Shown here: positions 60,099-64,000 of the stretch, piece by piece
How positions within the stretch are numbered: position 1 is the stretch's first letter
Layout: every line of letters begins with the position of its first letter
Source: Rariglobus sp041662485
Lineage (GTDB): Bacteria; Verrucomicrobiota; Verrucomicrobiia; Opitutales; Opitutaceae
Direction of reading: 5' to 3'
Assembly (NCBI GenBank): GCA_041662485.1
Contig: JBAZSJ010000006.1
Location: 88,671-152,670, forward strand
Length of the DNA: 64,000 nucleotides
Made by a program: the position numbers and the translations under genes
Notes under the pieces: model-generated
Told to the model about the DNA's origin: nothing
Database searches by the model: none
What the model saw: only the letters and a program-made list of their open reading frames with translations

Positions 60099-61832
60099 AT
60101 GTCCGGCCTACAACTCTCAGGACTCGCCTCGGGTTTTGATTGGAAAACATTCGTGGACACGATCATGAACCTCGAGCGCGCCCCCGCGACGAAACTCGAG
60201 ACCGAGAAGACCGCCAATCTGTCGCGCATCACCGCGCTCGACGGGTTGAACACCCGGCTCGCCGATCTGCGCACCGCCGTCGCCGGCCTCTCCGCGACCG
60301 AGGCGTTTACCACAAGGTCCGCCGCGTCGAGCAATTCCTCCTCCAACGCGACCGCCGCCGCCGGCATGGTCACCGGCGTGCAAAGCTTCAACGTCACCCG
60401 GCTGGCCACCCCCGCCCGTCTGCTCGGCAACGCCAACATCGGCAAAGCCATCGCCCCGACCTCCGTCGTGTCCGGCGTCACCCTCGCCGCGCTCGGCACG
60501 TCCGCCACCCCCACCGCGGGCTTTTTCACGGTCAACGGCGCCCGCGTCACCATCGATCCCGCCGACTCGCTCCAGGATGTCTTCGCCCGGATCTCCACCG
60601 CCACCGGCGGAACCGTCACCGCCTCCTACGATCCCGCCCTCGATCACATCGCCCTCGCGTCAAGCGCCGGGCCCATCTCCCTGGGCGCGGCCAACGACAC
60701 CTCCAACTTCCTCGCGGTCGCCCGCCTCAACGCCAACGGCACCGCCGCCGTCGCCAGCTCGGCCGCCCTCGGCACCCTGAACCCCGTCGCCACCCTCTCC
60801 TCCGCCCGCCTCGCCGGCTCCGTCACGGCCGTGGACGGCGCCGGCGCCGGCACGTTTTCCATCAACGGCGTCGCCATCGACTACAACCTCAACTCCGACT
60901 CGCTCAACGCCGTCGTCGCCCGCATCAACGCCTCAGGCGCCGGCGTGACCGCCGCCTACGACCCGGTGGCGGACCGTTTTTCCCTGCTCAACAAGGCCAC
61001 CGGCAGCCTCGGCATCACCGTCTCCGAAGGCGCCGGCGGCCTGCTCGGAGCCCTGGGGCTCACCACGGCCGCCGGCGCCGCCCTGGTCGCGGGCACGGAC
61101 GCCCAGTTCACCGTCAACAACGGCCCCGTTCTCACCAGCGCCAGCAACACCCTCGGCGCCGCCCAGCACGGCTTGGAAGGGCTCACCCTCACCGTCGGCG
61201 CAACCGGCGCCCAAACCGTCACCGTCGCGGCCGACACCACCGGCATGCGGTCCAAAATCGACAGCTTTGTCGCCAAGTTCAACGCGGTGCAGACCTACCT
61301 GGACGACCAGACCAAGGTCACCAGCGTCAACGGCAAGGTCTCCACCTCCATCCTCTCCTCCAATCGCGAGGTCCAGCGATGGGGCACGTCGCTGCGGGCG
61401 GCCGCCTTCGCCGCCGTCCCCGGCCTCGACGCCGGCATCTCCCGGCTCGAGTCGCTCGGCATCGATTTCTCCTCCGGCTCCTCCCTCCTCGTCGTCAAGG
61501 ACGAGACCAAGCTCGTCAACGCGATCAACAACACCCCTTCCCAGGTCGCCGCCTTTTTCCAGCAAAGCGCCACCGGCTTCGCCGCCCGCTTCACCGCGAT
61601 CACCAACGGCTATCTCGGCGTCAACGGCGCCACCGGCGAACTCGGCGCCCAGCGCGGCAACATCGTAAACACGAACACCTCCCTCGACCAACAGATCGCC
61701 GACATCGATCGCCGCCTCGTCGAACGACGCTCCACCCTCGAAGCCGGTTTTATTGCCATGGAAACCGCCCAGGCCAAGCTCACCCAGATGCAGACCCAGC
61801 TCACCAACGCGTTCCCCACGACCTCCTCCTGA
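60099..61832 (+). CDS. fliD: Flagellar filament cap protein FliD (HAP2)
   Basis: 577 aa from ATG 60099, giving the family start LQLSGLASGFDWKTFVDTIM; a longer reading from 60012 is upstream of or within the promoter. Contains the FliD_N domain and C-terminal DDQTKVTSVNGKVSTSILSS, with a final coiled helix LVERRSTLEAGFIAMETAQA typical of the cap leg. Central part has repeated Ala/Val-rich beta domains. Caps the filament and helps flagellin polymerise. Confidence 0.93.
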   Translation: MSGLQLSGLASGFDWKTFVDTIMNLERAPATKLETEKTANLSRITALDGLNTRLADLRTAVAGLSATEAFTTRSAASSNSSSNATAAAGMVTGVQSFNVTRLATPARLLGNANIGKAIAPTSVVSGVTLAALGTSATPTAGFFTVNGARVTIDPADSLQDVFARISTATGGTVTASYDPALDHIALASSAGPISLGAANDTSNFLAVARLNANGTAAVASSAALGTLNPVATLSSARLAGSVTAVDGAGAGTFSINGVAIDYNLNSDSLNAVVARINASGAGVTAAYDPVADRFSLLNKATGSLGITVSEGAGGLLGALGLTTAAGAALVAGTDAQFTVNNGPVLTSASNTLGAAQHGLEGLTLTVGATGAQTVTVAADTTGMRSKIDSFVAKFNAVQTYLDDQTKVTSVNGKVSTSILSSNREVQRWGTSLRAAAFAAVPGLDAGISRLESLGIDFSSGSSLLVVKDETKLVNAINNTPSQVAAFFQQSATGFAARFTAITNGYLGVNGATGELGAQRGNIVNTNTSLDQQIADIDRRLVERRSTLEAGFIAMETAQAKLTQMQTQLTNAFPTTSS

Positions 61833-61837
61833 TTACA

Positions 61838-62518
61838 ATGACCGCCCCCGCCCCTCTCCGCCTGATTGCCGCCGGCCTTCTCCTGCTCCTCGCCGGCTGC
61901 ACCTCCCCCGACTCGCGCTGGACCGACATCGGACCGGTCTACACCCCGACCAACGTCCGCGGTCCCGCCGTCTGGCCGGCGGCCGTCCGCCGCGTCGCGG
62001 TGCTCCCCGCGCACGACGCGTCCGTCCTGCTCACCCCGGAATTCACGGCCCGCTACGACGGCATCTGGAACCGGGCGCTCAACCACACCCAACGCGCCGA
62101 GTTTGTCGGCGTCTCCCGCGTCAACCTCTCGGCCTGGACCGGATCGGAAACCCTCGCCTCCACCGCCCTGCTTCCCTCCAACCTGCTCGGACGCGTCGCC
62201 CGCGAAACCGGCGCGCAGGCGGTGCTGTTTCTCGATCTCACCCATTGCACGCCCTACCCCCCGCTCGCGCTTTCCTTCCGCGCCCGCCTGGTTGACGTCG
62301 CCACCGGCGAAACCCTCTGGATGGCCGACGAACAATTCGACGCCTCGACCGACCCCACCGCGCGCGCCGCCCGCCGCTACGCCCGCGGCAACTCCTCCGG
62401 CACCGGCGACCAGACCGAAGGCGTTTTGCTCAGTCCCGCCCGTTTCGCGGACTACGCTTTTCAAGCGGTGACCGCACTGCTCCCCCCCCACGTCGCCATC
62501 GTCGCAAAACCGCATTAA
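61838..62518 (+). CDS. Lipoprotein of unknown function beside fliD
   Basis: 226 aa. Lipobox LLAGC at about residues 18-22 after a hydrophobic signal. PAAVRRVAVLPAHDASVLL and the later GAQAVLFLDLTHC, VDVATGETLWMADEQFDAST resemble secretion-linked lipoproteins with a CsgG/GNA1162-like pattern, but the family is not certain. It starts 5 bases after fliD, so likely late-expressed and possibly related to the outer-membrane face of the flagellum. Confidence 0.7.
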   Translation: MTAPAPLRLIAAGLLLLLAGCTSPDSRWTDIGPVYTPTNVRGPAVWPAAVRRVAVLPAHDASVLLTPEFTARYDGIWNRALNHTQRAEFVGVSRVNLSAWTGSETLASTALLPSNLLGRVARETGAQAVLFLDLTHCTPYPPLALSFRARLVDVATGETLWMADEQFDASTDPTARAARRYARGNSSGTGDQTEGVLLSPARFADYAFQAVTALLPPHVAIVAKPH

Positions 62519-62541
62519 TATTCCGGCGATTGTGCCGATAC
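62516..62541 (+). promoter_or_regulatory. Possible sigma-28 promoter of the flgM-like/fliS genes
   Basis: TAAT, 14 bases, then GCCGATAC, similar to TAAA-N15-GCCGATAA. It begins within the stop codon of the lipoprotein gene and is about 70 bases before the next start. Confidence 0.5.
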
Positions 62542-62612
62542 ACCTCGTGAATAGACCTAACGGCGTTCCCTTGCTACTGATTCAGGGCTGACCGTAAAAC
62601 CGAACGAAAGCC

Positions 62613-62900
62613 ATGATCACAAATACCAACAATGTCGGCTCCGTGCCGACCCCCGCCCCTGATCCGCGGCGCACCCGCACTGCGCCCGCCACTCCCGCCC
62701 CCGCGCAGGAGGAAACCCTTTCCACCGCTCACGCGACCCAACTGAAGGCCGCGCTTGCCGAAACGCCCGCCGTGCGCCCCGAAGTCGTCGAGCGCGCCTC
62801 CAAGCTCGCCGTGGACCCCGCCTATCCGCCGATCAAGATCATCAACGAAGTCGCCCGTATGATCGCCAACTCCTACGACCCCAGCTCCAACCAGGACTGA
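62613..62900 (+). CDS. Possible anti-sigma-28 factor FlgM-like protein
   Basis: 95 aa. N-terminal half is disordered (Pro/Thr/Ala). The C-terminal 35 residues, VRPEVVERASKLAVDPAYPP then IKIINEVARMIANS, resemble the FlgM sigma-binding helices in pattern (VxxxKIxxLKxxI...DxxxIAxxMI). FlgM holds FliA inactive until hook completion. Position before fliS and behind a FliA-type promoter fits. Low similarity, so the call is tentative. Confidence 0.45.
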   Translation: MITNTNNVGSVPTPAPDPRRTRTAPATPAPAQEETLSTAHATQLKAALAETPAVRPEVVERASKLAVDPAYPPIKIINEVARMIANSYDPSSNQD

Positions 62901-62903
62901 CCC

Positions 62904-63317
62904 ATGACTTCTTCGGCCCACCCCTACGCCCGCGCCTATCAGGCCCAGTCGATCCTCACCGCCAGTCCCGGCCAGCTCGTGCTACTCATGTTTGACGGAG
63001 CCCTCCGCTTCATGGCCCAGGGCCGGGCGGCCTTCGCCCTCCCCGAGGACACTCCCCGCCGCATCGAGACCATTCACACCGCCCTCCTGCGGGCCCAGGC
63101 CGTGCTCTCCGAGCTGCGCGCCAATCTCGACATGAAGGCCGGCGGCGAAGTCGCCGCCAACCTCGACCGGCTCTACGACTACCACCTCCGCCGTCTCTTC
63201 GAGGCCAACATCCGCAAGGACGAGGCCCCTCTGATCGAAGTCGAGGGGTTGGTCCATGTCCTCCGCGATTCCTGGGCCGAAATGCTCCACGCCAACGAAA
63301 ACCGCGTGGCCTGCTAG
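62904..63317 (+). CDS. fliS: Flagellar export chaperone FliS
   Basis: 137 aa, normal. AYQAQSILTASPGQLVLLMF then DGALRFMAQG is the FliS signature; four-helix bundle throughout. Binds the flagellin C-terminus and prevents early polymerisation. Follows the FlgM-like gene by 3 bases. Confidence 0.95.
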   Translation: MTSSAHPYARAYQAQSILTASPGQLVLLMFDGALRFMAQGRAAFALPEDTPRRIETIHTALLRAQAVLSELRANLDMKAGGEVAANLDRLYDYHLRRLFEANIRKDEAPLIEVEGLVHVLRDSWAEMLHANENRVAC

Positions 63318-63327
63318 AGCATTTAAA

Positions 63328-63460
63328 ATTAAACCGTAGCCATTTATTATGGGGTGGATGCCTGCGTGTAGACCCGACCGGTGGTCGGGTTGTCCGGGAT
63401 GTGCGAAAAAGCCCGACACCGGTCGGGCCTACATTCCAAATCAGCTACAACTCTAGTTAA
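63328..63460. repeat. MITE-like element, inverted copy of the 54278 element
   Basis: Left end ATTAAACCGTAGC and right end beginning GCTACAACTCTAG are imperfect inverted repeats. The interior GTAGACCCGACCGGTGGTCG then GG, and GCCCGACACCGGTCGGGC then CTAC, is the reverse complement of the 54278 copy, including the flank ATTCCAAATCAGC. Confidence 0.75.
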
Positions 63461-63483
63461 ACCTCCCTAGCCCCGTCATCCCT

Positions 63484-63816
63484 ATGCCCTCGTCCACCCC
63501 CAGTCCCACCACCCTGCGCCTCATGGCTTGCGTAGAATCGTTTGCCCGCGACGAGGACGGGGCCATCGGCCACGATGACTGGCCGGCGCTGGCCGGCATT
63601 CTCGAACGCGAACTTGCGCTCCTGCAACGCATCGCCAGTGAAACGCCGCCGGCGGAACCCGGCCTTGTTGAACGTGCGACCAAGATGCGGCAGCGCTACA
63701 CCCGGTTGTCCGAACGCATTCTCGCCGCCCGGATTCGTGATGCCGCCGAACTCGCCGGCCTCGGTGAAACCGCCCGCCGCGTGCAGGCCGTGCGCCACGC
63801 CTACGCGCGAGCCTGA
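63484..63816 (+). CDS. Possible FliT-like flagellar chaperone
   Basis: 110 aa, all helical: LRLMACVESFARDEDGAIGH, DWPALAGILERELALLQRIA, RYTRLSERILAARIRDAAEL. Size, helicity and place after fliS fit FliT, a FliD chaperone, but sequence similarity in this family is low. It is separated from fliS by the MITE-like element. Confidence 0.5.
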   Translation: MPSSTPSPTTLRLMACVESFARDEDGAIGHDDWPALAGILERELALLQRIASETPPAEPGLVERATKMRQRYTRLSERILAARIRDAAELAGLGETARRVQAVRHAYARA

Positions 63817-64000
63817 CCGGCGTCCGGACCCTAGCGGCGATTTCAGTAGAACCATGGCCGCTGATCGGCTGCGCGGAGGACGGACCTTGTAGGACCGCTG
63901 GCCAAGGGCAGAGGCGTAAAGCAAGCTGCCCTTGGCCAGCGGTGTTGGGGAGGGTCGGCCGGCCGGCCGGCCCTCCCCGCCTGCGGTGAGTTCGTGAAAG
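63817..64000. other. Right-edge region with strong hairpins
   Basis: No gene seen. A perfect 17-bp inverted repeat CCGCTGGCCAAGGGCAG around a 14-base loop lies at 63895-63942, and a GC palindrome GGGGAGGG with GGCC repeats and CCCTCCCC spans 63947-63978. These may be terminators or REP relatives. Confidence 0.5.

Overview
The window is a GC-rich (by eye about 65-70% G+C) bacterial chromosome segment that is mostly one very large flagellar gene cluster. Gene content and order (a fliW-csrA-flagellin block, fliA and flhF beside flhBA, MotE-like and short FlgE proteins, DUF1573/MauE genes nearby) and the near absence of Shine-Dalgarno sites suggest a Verrucomicrobia/Opitutaceae-like organism. That assignment is inference from style; no marker gene such as 16S is present.

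Layout. 1-3113 (minus): a receiver plus HD-GYP-like protein (runs off the left edge), cheB and cheR. 3316-17613 (plus): flgB-flgC-fliE-fliF-fliG-fliH-fliI-fliJ-motE-like-fliK-flgD-flgE-fliL-fliM-fliN-fliO-fliP-fliQ-fliR, which encode the basal body, motor switch, export apparatus and hook. 17732-18217 (minus): a lone receiver protein. 18490-26015 (plus): flhB-flhA-flhF-like, a small membrane protein, fliA, motA, motB and a CxC micro-protein. 26410-35237 (plus): flgF-flgG-flgA-flgH-flgI-flgJ-flgN-flgK-flgL-fliW-csrA-flagellin. 35467-46619: a non-flagellar, partly AT-richer island with an O-antigen-ligase-like membrane protein, two secreted serine hydrolases, a tethered rhodanese, a DUF1573 protein, small secreted proteins, a MauE/DoxX membrane protein, a large secreted helical protein and an ABCG-type half transporter. 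46687-47001 is an unusual array of 21-bp degenerate tandem repeats. 47303-54267: two giant hybrid histidine kinases. 54546-62518: chemoreceptor, glycosyltransferase, two flagellins (minus), then fliD and a lipoprotein (plus). 62613-63816: FlgM-like protein, fliS and a FliT-like chaperone.

Regulation. Each of the three long flagellar operons begins with a sequence matching a sigma-54 -24/-12 promoter placed so that the predicted transcript starts only about 1-7 bases before the natural start codon. Late genes (fliC2, fliD, the flgM-like/fliS group, possibly the chemoreceptor and the lone receiver) have sigma-28 (FliA)-like promoters. This reads as a two-tier sigma-54 to FliA hierarchy, with FlgM-like, FliW and CsrA as late checkpoints. 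Most genes inside the operons have no Shine-Dalgarno site and instead start after a C-rich leader of the form ccccgccATG.

Intergenic spaces hold several MITE/REP-like palindromic elements that share terminal inverted repeats. One 73-bp REP pair lies in frame inside the ABC transporter gene.
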